Of a stretch of DNA of 64,000 nucleotides, positions 21,991-32,990 are shown one piece after another. This stretch comes from Metellina segmentata (Eukaryota; Arthropoda; Arachnida; Araneae; Tetragnathidae): NCBI GenBank assembly GCA_947359465.1, contig OX375876.1:88566184-88630183 (forward strand), in the 5' to 3' direction. The first letter of the stretch is position 1. Each line of letters begins with the position of its first letter. The notes under the pieces were generated by a model. That model saw only the letters and a program-made list of their open reading frames with translations, was not told the origin of the DNA and ran no database searches. A program made the translations under genes and the position numbers.

Positions 21991-22371
21991 ATTGTTGTTG
22001 TGCGGGCCATATATGGCCCAATTGGGGGTGCCATTGCCCCGAAGGGTTGGACTTCTTCATACATGACACATCCGTTTTACAGGAAGGTCCCTTTCACACA
22101 TCCATTCACTCACATATATCGAAATTTAGATCCCAATCAAAGGCCGATAACCCCCTGATCAGGTACCCCCAGAGGTATTGATTTGGTATGGGAACATGGG
22201 GGACTTTGTGACCACGACCTATTTAAGGTGCCCCAGCCACCATTAGCGAACACGACGGTCTTTAGCCAGGTCTAAGCGCCGATCTCGTAATCATCATAAT
22301 TGCAGGCTCCGTCGAGGACAGAACCCACAACCCTTCAGCCCGACGCTCTACTGACTGAGCTACGGCGGCTC
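21991..22371 (-). mobile_element. tRNA-derived SINE (S4) with Ala/Phe-like head
   Basis: Read on minus, GCCGCCGTAGCTCAGTCAGT is a strong tRNA-like 5' end with A box, followed by a B-box-like GGTTGTGGGTTCTGTCC. The body runs left to a short CAA-type tail. CTCAATGCC at 21982-21990 and 22372-22380 is a 9-bp target duplication. The body shares GTGGCTGGGGCACCTTAAAT with the start of the S1 body. Confidence 0.8.
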
Positions 22372-22495
22372 CTCAATGCCGTATACCACGGCAGTGATCA
22401 AAGGTCACTGCTAGTCAAAGAAACAAATTTATCACTTTTGACGAACGCCACACCTGATTTTGGGTACGGCAGCCCTGTGAATTTAAATACCTTCG

Positions 22496-22540
22496 CGCAC
22501 ACACACACACTCACACACATATGCACGCGCACACACACAA
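22496..22540 (+). repeat. Imperfect (AC)n microsatellite
   Basis: Alternating AC with interruptions (ACTCACACACATATGCACGCG). Confidence 0.9.
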
Positions 22541-22628
22541 GTGAGCCTTGTGTCTCCTCTCATCAGAGCTGTACTATACCATACATTACTGCATTTAGTA
22601 CAAATATTCTAGATTACTAGAAAGATGA

Positions 22629-22960
22629 TAGGTAATTGGTAATTTTAGTTAACGTCGTACTAGAGCAACACAACGGGCTATTGACGACGGTCCGGGATCA
22701 GTCCCTTAAGGGAAAGATCCGAGGACAACACCTCGTAATTTTGAACCACGGTCAGATGACGAAGCAGCACCTGAGCTGGCACCCCACTCTCCAAACTTCC
22801 ACGCCAACCCAACGTGAGGACTTTCGGCCACGACAGATTTAAGGTGCACCAGCCGCCTCTACACCATACGTTTACAAACATCCATGCCCGGACCCGGATT
22901 CGAACCAGGAACCTTCCGATCTAGAGGCTAACACCTTAACCACTATACCGGTTGGTCGGC
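22629..22960 (-). mobile_element. tRNA-derived SINE S1, full length, 13-bp target duplication
   Basis: Reference copy of the main SINE family. On minus it begins GCCGACCAACCGGTATAGTG, with an A-box-like GTGGTTAAGGTGTTAGCC and B-box GGTTCGAATCCGGGTCC. It continues through a conserved body (GACCGTGGTTCAAAATTACG, GGATCTTTCCCTTAAGGGA) and ends GTACGACGTTAACTAAAATT. ACTAGAAAGATGA flanks it at 22616-22628 and 22961-22973. It encodes no protein and would rely on a LINE for movement. Confidence 0.93.
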
Positions 22961-22973
22961 ACTAGAAAGATGA

Positions 22974-23850
22974 ATAATTTGGTAATTTGTAAAATTTTAA
23001 TTACCATCGTACTAGAGCAACACAACGGGATATCGACGACGGTCTGGGTAATTGGTGGCCGACCAACCGGTATAGTGGTTAAGGTGTTAGCCTCTAGATC
23101 GGAAGGTTCCTGGTTCGAATCCGGGCCCGGGCATGGATATTTGTAAACGTATGGTGTAGAGGCGGCTGGTGCACCTTAAATCTGTCGTGGCCGAAAGTCC
23201 TCACGTTGGGTTGGCGTGGAAGTTTGTAGTGTGGGGTTCCAGCTCAGGTGTTGCTTCGTCATCTGACCGTGGTTCAAAATTACGAGGTGTTGTCCTCGGA
23301 TCTTTCCCTTAAGGGACTGATCCCGGACCGTCGTCAATAGCCCGTTGTGTTGCTCTAGTACGACGTTAACTAAAATTACCATTACCATTACCATTACTGG
23401 GTAATTGGTAATTTTTAATTAACGTCGTACCAGGGAAACACAAAGGGTTATCGACGACGGTCCGTGTAATTTTGTAAATTTTAATTAACGTCGTACTAGA
23501 GCAACACTACGGGCTATCGACGACGGTCCGTGTAATTTTGTAAATTTTAATTAACGTCGTACTAGAGCAACGCAACGGACTATCGACGACGGCCCGGGAT
23601 CAATCCCCTAAGAGAAAGATCCGAGGACAACACCACATAATTTTGAACCATGGTCAGATGACGAGTCAACACCTGAGCTGGTACCCCACACTCCAAACTT
23701 CCACACCAACCCAACGTGAGGACTTTAGGCCACGACAGATTTAAGGTGCACCAACCACCTCTACAATGTACGCAAACAAACATCTGTGCATTGACCCGGA
23801 TTCGAATCAGGAACCTTTCGATCTAGAGGCTAACACCTTAACCACCAGGC
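22974..23850 (-). mobile_element. SINE S1 copy with multiplied 66-bp tail units
   Basis: The head is at the right (to ~23850). Instead of one 3' end, this copy has about four tandem tail units of ~66 bp (GTGTAATTTTGTAAATTTTA...CGACGGTCC) at 22980-23045 and 23405-23585. It is split by the plus-strand SINE at 23057-23397. Confidence 0.85.
23057..23397 (+). mobile_element. SINE S1 nested inside another SINE's tail array
   Basis: Full-length plus-strand copy from GGCCGACCAACCGG to an ACCATT-repeat tail. Its 12-bp target duplication TGGGTAATTGGT (23045-23056 and 23398-23409) lies in the tail of the older minus-strand SINE, which gives a clear order of insertion. Confidence 0.93.
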
Positions 23851-25060
23851 GAAGATGACTAAATAGTTGATGGTCAAAATTTACGTCCAAGGAAAATATC
23901 TAGAAATCTTAGGTGTCACAGATGACGACTAGGTCAAAAAACTGTTTTCAATACAACATTTATAGGTACAGGATACCAACGCTGCACTGAAGTGTCAAAT
24001 TATTAGGTCTTGCAAAGGGCATTTTCTGTTACATTGACACCATTAGATATTTGCTGCGTAATGTGAATATGTAGAACTTTGTTTCTTCATTAAATTTTTA
24101 TGATTACACGTTGCAGAATTTAGAAAAGTCAAAACAAAACAATTGGTATCAAAATCAATACTGTTATGTGTTTAAAAATTAAAATTAAAGGCATAGATAC
24201 AACAAATTCGAATAGAAAAATAGGTACTCGAATTCAGAAAATTCACGTATGAAAAGCTTTTTTTGATGCAATGGAGAAATTTTGATTCTATTGTGATTTC
24301 TGTTTGACATGAATGATTCGTTTTGAGTATTTAGCAATGCTAATCCGAGAACATGAAATGGAGAATCACTTCCTTACAAATACCAAAACAAAACAATGTT
24401 TATTCTTTTTTTTTTCAAAAGGAATTTTAAGAGAGGTTACATCAAGAAACATTTAAAAAATTGTTTTATTTTAATATTTTTTATCTCTATTCCATTTCAC
24501 ATATTTTTTTCAAATAGGGAAAAGAAAGGAATAAATTGAAAGGTTAAAAAAATTAAAACAAAGAGTTGTCAATCATGGTTATATAACAAAAAGAGAAGCT
24601 TAAATCAAGTGATTGGCACTGCATGTAAGAAAGTAAGATCATTGAATTATAAAATTTGTCACTAAGAAACCGTTATAGGTGGTTTTGAAAATATAAAAAT
24701 TTACTCAGAGTGAAGTACACAAATAGCAAAATTTTTATTAATATCGATGTGTATATGCTGAAAATTTAAAGAATAAATAACGAGGGATAAAATAGTCCTT
24801 TATATTAGAAGGAGAGTGCTAAATGTGCCTTTCGTGATTTTCTCAGATTTTTGAGATATACCTCATCAACACAGTAAAAAAAAACCGCATTAAAACTAAA
24901 AATCTTATGCCCTCCCTTCATAAGAGTAAATTTCCTCTTGATTTTAATTAACCAACTTTATTATTAGTTTCCAGTCTATAACTAATCTAGGAATTTATAG
25001 CCATATTGATGGAATATGAAAATTCAGTTTATAGGACCTAAATTCGATCGATTAAATTTC
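23851..25060. other. AT-rich DNA without recognised gene
   Basis: No open frame above noise and no repeat recognised. Confidence 0.5.
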
Positions 25061-25445
25061 AAACCAATCTGGTGATTAAGGTGTTAGCCTCTAGATCGAA
25101 AGGTTCCTAGATCGAATCTAGCTCAATGCATGGATATTTGTAAGCGTATAGCATAGACGAGGCTGATGCACCTTAAATCTGTCGTGGCCGAAAGTCCTCA
25201 CGTTGGGTTGGTGTGGAAGTTTGGAGAGTGGGGTGCCAGCTCAGGTATAGCCTCGTCATCTGACCGTGGTTCAAAATTACGTGGTGTTGTCCTCGGATCT
25301 TTCCCTTAAGGGACTGATCCCGGACCGTCGTCAATAGCCCGTTGTGTTGCTCTAGTAGGACGTTAACTAAAGTTACCATTACCAGGACCGTCGTATATAG
25401 CCCGTTGTGTTACTCTAGTACGACTTTAATTAAAATGACCAAATT
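25061..25445 (+). mobile_element. SINE S1 copy with an extra tail unit
   Basis: The head is diverged (B box reads AGATCGAATCTAGC), but body and tail match S1. A second partial tail unit (GGACCGTCGTATATAGCCCG) follows the ACCATTACC junction at 25374-25385. Confidence 0.88.
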
Positions 25446-25614
25446 ATCGATTACATTTCATTGATAGTAACTTTTCTTTTCTTTTTTTCTAACCATACTA
25501 TCTTCTTTCAAAATTGCCTAATTTTTAATTTAATTTATAATATTTCAACTAGTCGGAAAACATAGTTTCAAGCATTTAAACTAAGACTCTATGACTAAAA
25601 CGAATACATCTTTA
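25446..25614. other. AT-rich spacer between SINEs
   Basis: Nothing recognised. Confidence 0.4.
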
Positions 25615-26150
25615 CCACCTCCCGGTCTGATGGTTAAGGTGCTAGCCTCTATATCAAAAGGGTCTTGGTTCGAATTCGGGTCAGTGCATGGATGTTTGTA
25701 AGCGTATGACATAGACGCGGCTGGTGCACCTTAAATCTGTCGTGGCCGAAATTACTCTCGTTGGGTTTGGTGTGGAAGTTTGGAGAGTGGGGTGCCAGCT
25801 CAGGTGTTGCCTCGACATCTGACCGTGGTTCAAAATTACGAGGTGTTGTCCTCGGATCTTTACCTTAAGGGATTGATCCCGGATCGTCGTCAATAGCTCG
25901 TTGTGTTGCTCTAGTACGACGTTAACTAAAATTACCATTACCATTACCCGGACCGTCGTCAATAGCCCGTTGTATTGCTCTAGTACGACGTTAACTAAAA
26001 TTACCATAACCATTACCAGGTGTTGCCTCGTCATCTGACCGTGGTTCAAAATTACGTGGTGTTCTCTTCGGATCTTTCCGGATTGATACCGGACCGTCGT
26101 CAATAGCCCGTTGTCGTTGTGTTGCTTTCGACGTTAATTAAAATTACCTT
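25615..26150 (+). mobile_element. SINE S1 copy with several tail and body repeats
   Basis: Head CGGTCTGATGGTTAAGGTGC and B box GGTTCGAATTCGGG. After the first 3' end, another tail unit follows (from 25949), then a further unit starting inside the body (AGGTGTTGCCTCGTCATCTG at 26017) with its own tail. The TACCATTACC word lies at the junctions, suggesting template switching or unequal exchange between tails. Confidence 0.87.
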
Positions 26151-26253
26151 AGCTTGTCTCGCCACAACACAAAAGGCATCAATCTGCATTTTTCCAAGTC
26201 ACCATTTCATGTTTTAGTTCTATAATATGACAAAGCCACGAATCATCTAGAAT

Positions 26254-26585
26254 AAAATTGGTAATTTTTTAGTCGTACGTCGTACTAGAGCAACACAACG
26301 GGCTATTGACGACGGTCCGGGATCAGTCCCTTAAGGGAAAGATCCGAGGACAACACCTCGTAATTTTGAACCACGGTCAGATGACGAAGCAACACCTGAG
26401 CTGGCACCCCACTCTCCAAACTTCCACGCCAACCCAACGTGAGGGCTTTCGGCCACGACAGATTTAAGGTGTACCAGCCGCCTCTACACCATACGTTTAC
26501 AAACATCCATGCCCGGACCAGGATTCGAACCAGGAACCTTCCGATCTAGAGGCTAACACCTTAACCACTATACCGGTTGGTCGGC
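26254..26585 (-). mobile_element. SINE S1, full length, 14-bp target duplication
   Basis: Closely similar to 22629-22960 over its whole length. Flanks GAATCATCTAGAAT (26240-26253) and GAATGATCTAGAAT (26586-26599) match at 13 of 14 bases. Confidence 0.92.
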
Positions 26586-26599
26586 GAATGATCTAGAAT

Positions 26600-29142
26600 T
26601 TTAGTGGTAATGCCGATTTTCATGGAGAAAACAACCTTTGAGTCGTAACTCGATTTTCCCAGTTGCATCAAAACTTTGAACGTACTTTTGTAGAAACGCC
26701 AATTTTGTAGATTGGTACCTTTAACGTGGGGTAACGACATCACCATCAAATTGTATTACTAAATTTAGCCTTGATTTGTGTAGTTAGAAAAGTAGTTTAT
26801 TTTAATTGTACGAACTAATTTGAAAAACTGGCAGGGAAATTTAAGACGTATTTTCACACTGTTCTGACAAGCCAAATGTTGTATAAATAATACAATGGTT
26901 TTCATAGATTCTTTATTATGGTGAACTTATTACTGAAGCTTCAAAACTTCAGTATTGAATAATTTAACTGTCACGAAAGCGTGCGTAATAGCTAATAGGA
27001 AAAGTTTTGTTTTAACATGATAAATCTATAGTACATGACCTTAGTCAGTACGTTAAGGATAATTTGAATGAAGTTCATTTCGATTTAACGCGTTAAGAAA
27101 TTTTTGTTATAATCTATCGGTTTTTGTGGGATAGCTTTTGGATAATCGAAGTTAGTCTTAAGGGTATTTCTTGCAAAATAAACCACTGTAGAAGGATAAT
27201 AGAAATACCATAGTATAATTGTTGTGTGAGAAATTTCGAGTAAACATTACAGTTATTTAAACGACATTCTTTTTGTTTGCTTTCGGATTAATTAGTAAAC
27301 GAAATTAAAATTTACCATAAAACTACGAACTTCATGTATTCTAAGCGTTTCTATGAAAATAATAGCTTATAAACTTTTAAAAACAGTATTACAAAACTAT
27401 TTTAGATTTCGTTCGTTAAACGACATATTGTTCTCGTAAGTGAATAATTAATTGTTACGTTATTTTTTGGTGGTTAATTAATTTTCGCTGTGTCTGAATT
27501 GGTTGACGAAAGTTACGAAAACAATAGTTTATCAGATCATGGGTATGGATTTAAAGAAGTGATCTGCCTTTAGCTCAATTCTTAGTTTTGTGTGGCATTT
27601 TGACGGTATTGTAATGCAATGATGGCAACAGTTCTGTGCTACTGTACTCGCTCTTATTTTTTTTTCTCCTATGAAATCCTTTTTCTCCAATGAGTGCCAG
27701 TACTCTGGTCGACTCTTTCAAAACGTGTGACGTAGCACATGATACTCGAATACAATTCCAGCATATCGCTAAAATTAAAACGTAACGAATATATCTCCAA
27801 AACGATGATAAATCAAATTATTCTTTATCGGAAGCACTTTACATCGTTTGGTCGTTTGTTTGTGTTTACTCTGAAATACCCCATCATACGAAGGAATGGG
27901 AGATTCATTGAATTCTACTGTATTTTCTGCTCTGTCAAATGTTTTTACTTAAAAAATATTATTTTTAGTATAAGATTGACTGGCGAAAAACTCCAACCCC
28001 CCCCCTCCAATAATATTCCAGTTTAAAAATTCGAAGGTAATGATGCATTGTATGAGCCGTCCAATTCTGCAAGCGATTGGGTGACAGTACCTACATTCTC
28101 ATTTGGTGCTTTGTAGCTTCCAGTGTGGCAGCCTGTTGGAATTGGTGACAGACTTGGCGACCAAAGTTCCCCAACAGTGCATCCTTCCCGAAACGTTATT
28201 AGAAGTCTTGAACTGCACCCACGACATCACGTCGAACTCCTTTATTGCATTCTCTCTCATTAGTGTGACATAAAACATTCCATTATGACACTCAAGTCTT
28301 GGATGAGGGCGAAACAAAAGGAAAAATTTCAACCTTGTGGAGTGCAGATGTCACGGTGTTTGTCACAAGTCCAATACAACTGCTTTAAAAAAGTTATTTT
28401 TGAAAGGCCGTTGTAGAAAGAACTAAAAATAGACGATACTTTCAGCATTATCATAAATTTGTGGCACCAAGTTCTGACAATGGAAATCCAACACCGATCT
28501 TTTAGATTAACAATGACGATGCTGCTGAAAACAAAAAAATTAATGCCATAGCGGTAACAATGATAAAAGAAGAACTCAATCATGTGTGTGCGTTAATAGT
28601 AACACAAATATTAGTCTAGCAAAATTAAAATCATGATAATGATGTTGATGAATCAAGCAATAAAGTTATGCGGTTTCAAAAATATTAAACAATATTATCC
28701 ATTTAAAAAAAGTTATTCTTGAAAGGCCGTTGTAAAAAAAAAAAAAAAAAAAAAAAAACTCAAAATAGGACACATAAAACACAAAGTCATTATTTGCGGG
28801 TGCTTTAATATTCATTATTTCCATTATTTGCCGGTGCAAGCATAATATTCTAACAATGTTAAAATCACAATAATATTGCCGATAAATTAAACAATATTAT
28901 TATATAATAAAATTTATATCAATAATACTAATGAAAGTGAAACAATAGGAACACAAGTTCTGTAACTATGGCAATGATAATAAATGCGGTATTGAAAACA
29001 GAGACACAGAAATCGACATTATTTTTATTCACAACGGTAACCAAACGGATATACACCATACTAAATCAACCGCTACTAATTTTACCGATTCGTTTGAATG
29101 TGCATAATTTGAGATGTGGAACAAAAAATACTAGGTTCGATT
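26600..29142. other. AT-rich DNA, no recognised gene
   Basis: Contains a ~45-bp direct repeat (GAAAGGCCGTTGTA at ~28402 and ~28719, with its AAAAAAGTTATT lead), a 24-base A tract at 28737-28760 and a C8 run near 27998. A minus-strand frame at 28099-28332 (77 codons) lies in a less AT-rich block, but I see no motif in it. Confidence 0.45.
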
Positions 29143-29275
29143 GGTAGTTAAATTTACTTCGCACTGAAGGATCTATTGACAACGGTCCAAGAGCATTCTG
29201 AAAAGGAAAGATCCGAAGACAACACCTCAGAATTTTAAACCACGGTCAGATGACGACTTCGACACCTCAACTGGA
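29143..29275 (-). mobile_element. Decayed SINE fragment (3' half)
   Basis: GAAAGATCCGAAGACAACACC and CACGGTCAGATGACGA match the S1/S2 body; the head is missing. Confidence 0.75.
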
Positions 29276-30181
29276 TAAACATTCTCGGATGAACTCTTCT
29301 CTCTTTCATGCCATTTTACAGACATCTGATGACAGATGGCAATGGAGACTGGCAGATAGAAATCAGCACAGAAAAGAAAATGCGAGAGAATTTACAAAAT
29401 AAGTTTACATGCTAAAATAAACCGAATCACCTTTCAAGTAAATGGAAAGCAATTGAAGTGGACGTCTAGAAGCTGTGATAACACGACTGAGGTAATTATT
29501 TTCTACGCACCTTATCGAAAATTAAAAAAATACATCAGTATCAAGTGCACAAAAGGCACTGCAATATTTCGTGAATAATTTTATTCCGTTTGGACTAATG
29601 AAATGCGCATATCAATACTGAAATAGATTATAAACGGATTTAAATAAGCATATGAAAATTGAATAATGACAGTGTCATTAATTCTGTATCTTGGTAGAAA
29701 AAAGGTCAATGTCCGATTAGCAAGTTCTAATAACATCTGATTTAGTATAATTTTTAATACAGCATACAAAAAAATTTCCAAAGTTTAGATTCATTAATAA
29801 TGTATTGATAGGATGACAAAGTCACTCTTTTTATTATAGCTTTCATTACGTTGATTTGTGGACCTAACTTAAAATCAGTGAATGAGGACGTATTCGGGCC
29901 CTTTTTGACTAAGGTACTGATTTGATATAAGTAGAAATTTCAACGCTGATGCAATGCACGGATCTTTTAGTATATTAGAAAAAATATTACTTAAATTATT
30001 GTCTAACAACATTAATTATAGTATTAACAACTCAAGCTAATAATTTTAACAATAACATTAACAGCAATATTAAAACAACCAAATAATAACATTAAATCAT
30101 AATGATATAAATAATAACAAAATGATATCGATGATAAAACCGACATTTGTAATGATAACAATAATAAGAAAAACAATAAAG
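29276..30181. other. AT-rich DNA, no recognised gene
   Basis: Includes a stretch of AATAATAACA-type low complexity at 30000-30180. Confidence 0.45.
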
Positions 30182-30183
30182 TA

Positions 30184-30611
30184 CAAAGTCCAAAATCCTG
30201 AATCCTCCGGTCCTCGGCCATTCCAGATTTCGGATTATTTGCAGTTTTTTTCTCAAAAAACCCTAATCTCCCTTACCCATCCGTCCGGAACACGTTCGCA
30301 ATACAAAAAAAAGAGACATATAAATCGGAATAATTTTTAGAAAAGAGAGGAAAAAGCTTTTAATACAATGAAATAAATTTCATTTCACATATCTTCTAAT
30401 TTTTCTGTGTGGTATTTACTCTGAACATGTCTTTTATTTGCGTTGCTTCATCAATTTGGTTATGGTTTAACTCCTTGTTTTTAAAACATTGTCTGAAGGG
30501 TGAAGAAGTGGAAAGATAGTGAAAAAAAGTGAGAGATAAGAAATGCCGCCGGTTAACATACGTCCAGATTTTGACACTTCCGGACATAAGACGTCCGGAT
30601 TTGGGACTTTG
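30184..30611. mobile_element. Candidate MITE with CAAAGTCC termini and TA duplication
   Basis: The ends are imperfect inverted repeats, CAAAGTCCAAAATCCTGA on the left and, as complement, CAAAGTCCCAAATCCGGA on the right. They continue to CCGGNC-like matches and are flanked by TA (30182-30183 and 30612-30613). At 428 bp with no gene it fits a Tc1/mariner-type non-autonomous element. The interior is not obviously symmetric. Confidence 0.6.
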
Positions 30612-30768
30612 TACTGTATAACTATAATGGCACCGAGCACACGATAGTGAAACACTAAATAAAGTTAGTGTAAAGAAAATGACTTAAATTGCACAAATTA
30701 CTTTATATACTAAAATTATACGTTATACGCACTTTCTCAAGCTAATAATTCCGAGGCGTTTTCTTTAG

Positions 30769-30832
30769 AAAGCTATAAAATAAGCTACATAGCTATAAAG
30801 CTACATAGCTATAAAGCTACATAGCTATAAAA
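30769..30832 (+). repeat. Minisatellite, 16-bp period
   Basis: About 3.5 copies of AGCTACATAGCTATAA, itself partly palindromic. Confidence 0.9.
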
Positions 30833-30885
30833 CTCGTATATATAAAATGACATTTCTATAACTTTGCTGAATGATCCGAATCTAC

Positions 30886-31330
30886 CGCGGTAGACCGTTT
30901 GGGAGAGTAACGAATTACCAACAGGAGGGTTACGAGCTCGAAACTCGATCCAACCAAAGACTTGATGCATGTTAAATCTGTCCTGGCGTCAAATGTTCTC
31001 ACGTTGGCGTGGTGGGGAGGTTTTGGGAGAGTTGGGTGCAAGCTCAAGTGTGACCTCGTCATTTGACCGTAGTTGACGATTATTGATGAATTACGATTAT
31101 TACGAAAATTACGAGGTGTTCTCGGATTTTTCCTTTCAGGATACATCCCGGACCGTCACCCATAGTTCGTTGTGTTGCTTCAGTGTTACGTTATTTCAAC
31201 TACTTACCTGCCCAATTGACTACACAAAAATCACTTCAAGTTATTCTTTATCGGGTCTAAGTGGGTTTGTCCTTTGCACTAGAAACCTGCGATTTAGAGG
31301 CTGTGGGTTTTATATTTCTACCTAGATATA
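30886..31330 (+). mobile_element. Composite SINE: S2 followed by S5-like part
   Basis: The S2 head (GGAGGGTTACGAGCTCGAAA, B-box-like) is followed by the shared SINE body and the 3' end (GTTGTGTTGCTTCAGTGTTA, ~31207). The next 120 bp (AGTGGGTTTGTCCTTTGCAC...GAAACCTGCGATTTAGAGG) resemble the S5 start, the order also seen at 46118-46640. A small internal expansion of ATTACGA words lies at 31075-31115. A Tc1 element interrupts or borders the S5 part at 31334. Confidence 0.7.
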
Positions 31331-31333
31331 CAC

Positions 31334-31889
31334 TACCCTACAATAATGGACCGGGCAGCAAGATCTGATGGTATAAGGGAAATAATACATGCGCTAATAT
31401 GGGATGATCCCCCACGTGCTGCAATGACACTAGCAATCCTTCTGTGCATACTTTCAACAAGGTTTTGATATGGGTATTCGTGTCTTTTACTGCTGCAAGA
31501 ATGTCGCCAGATCAGCTGTAGATTTCGGACGTGGTTGCCTGGTAAGTAAACGTCGCTCTAACTCGTCCAACAAATGTTCTATGGGGTTTAGGTCGAGACT
31601 CTGTGCAGGCCAGGGAAGACCTTTTACATCCATATCTTGATACCACTGCTTGAAAGAGACTGCAATATGACATGGAGCGATGTGGTCCTGAAAGTAACAT
31701 TCGTCCATTCCGTAAAATTGCCAGAGCGTAGGAAGAACCTGATTGTTCAAAATGTTCATGTAGGCGTCAGCGTTCAGTTTATGAGGAACAACATGCAATT
31801 GTCAGATGGCCATACCACGAAAAACACCCCCAAACAAGTAGTCGGATTTTATGCAAATCCGCTGGAGTCCGGTCCATTATTGTAGGGTA
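31334..31889 (-). mobile_element. Deleted Tc1-type element
   Basis: Inverted ends TACCCTACAATAATGGACCG occur at 31334 and, as complement, at 31889, each including the TA target. At 556 bp it keeps only the 3' part of the transposase gene. The same termini family appears at 32278 and 36961. Confidence 0.85.
31487..31798 (-). pseudogene. Tc1-like transposase C-terminal fragment
   Basis: A 103-codon frame carries the Tc1 landmarks GMDECYFQDHIAPCH (second catalytic Asp; usually QDNAPCH, so the residue after Asp is changed) and SLDLNPIEHL (catalytic Glu), with 34 residues between them, i.e. DD34E. The DNA-binding domains and first Asp are absent, so it is inactive. Confidence 0.85.
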
Positions 31890-32149
31890 ATATAGACGAC
31901 TACATGCTCATTGTTTTGGAGAGAATAAAACTGTGATGTAGAGTAAAGGAAACGAAGTCATCAAGACCGTTATAACTTCCGTCTTTAACTTACAAAGTTT
32001 CCGTTTAATTCTGCTAAGATTAAATCGTTGTCTATGTTTATTCGGAATACTCTGTAAGTAAACAGTACATACGAAAGTAAAGGTGAGATAATTCATATGG
32101 TTGTGGAAATGAACTGTCTCTTTGTAGGCGTTGTCTTCATGTAGGCGTT

Positions 32150-32278
32150 GTAGGCGTCGGCGTTCAATTGACCAGGAACAACATGCAAAGGTCCCAGGCC
32201 ATACCACGAAAACAACCCCCAACAAGTAGTCGTGTTTTATGGAAATCTGCTGGCGTCCGGTCCATTATTGTAGGGTAG
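32150..32278 (-). mobile_element. Terminal fragment of the same Tc1 family
   Basis: GTTCAATTGACCAGGAACAA through GTCCGGTCCATTATTGTAGG match the right part of the elements at 31334-31889 and 36589-36961. No other end is present. Confidence 0.8.
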
Positions 32279-32990
32279 TGTATTTCTCTCTTCTGAGCCA
32301 ACAAATCTTTCCTTGTAAGTGTCAGTCCATTACTCGAAATTATCTGTCGTGTTTGGTGCACTTTGGTAACATATAGCCCTTGCATGATAAAAAACCATCC
32401 TAACAACCTTGTGAAATATTCTGCGAGTTGTAGGTGGCGCTTCAGTAACTTATACAGGATGTAGTTTTCACTTAGATGTCAATGCAACTTTCTTTGTATG
32501 TGTACGTTCATTACTTAACATTATCTTGTGTTTGGCGAACCTTGACCAAAAATGACACATACAATAACAAACCCCCAAATAACTTTGTCGGAAACCCTAT
32601 GAGCTGTAGGCGGCGCATGTTTGATTCCTATAACTTACATTGGGTGTAGTTTTTAATTTTGCGTCAGCAAAATTTTTGTATGTAATGTCTCCATTACTTG
32701 GGCATTGTCTTGTGTTTTCCTCACATTGGCCATATATGGCACTTCCACTATAATAAAAACCCATCCAAACAACTTTGCCAAAAATTCTGTGAGTTGCGTA
32801 GCACAGGTTTGTATCCTGTAACTTTCACTGGCTGTATTTCTATCAGTAAAACTTTCTTTGAAATGTGTGTATGTCCGTTACGTAATGTTGCCTTATGTTT
32901 GGTACAGCTTGGTCAAGAGTACAACTATTGCGTCATAAAACCTAACCCAACCAATCTAGTCGAAAAAGTGTCCGAATGTAGCATTCAGAA
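32279..32990 (+). repeat. Tandem array of SINE-like S5 units (~183 bp)
   Basis: Four diverged units. Landmarks recur at ~181-184-bp spacing: GAGTTGTAGGTGGCGC (32426), GAGCTGTAGGCGGCGC (32610), GAGTTGCGTAGCACAG (32791). Each is followed by a GTTTGATTCC-like B box, then GTCAGCAAAACTTTCTTTG and CATTACTTAACATT words. Tandem arrays are unusual for a SINE-like sequence. Confidence 0.75.

Noticed and set aside
22300..22380. A genuine tRNA gene on the minus strand
   Set aside because: The A and B boxes are good, but the sequence does not close into a full cloverleaf, continues into a SINE body, and has a target duplication.
27739..28332. Adjacent frames on both strands around 28 kb as a gene
   Set aside because: No recognisable domain, no splice logic and a nearby direct repeat; treated as unassigned DNA.
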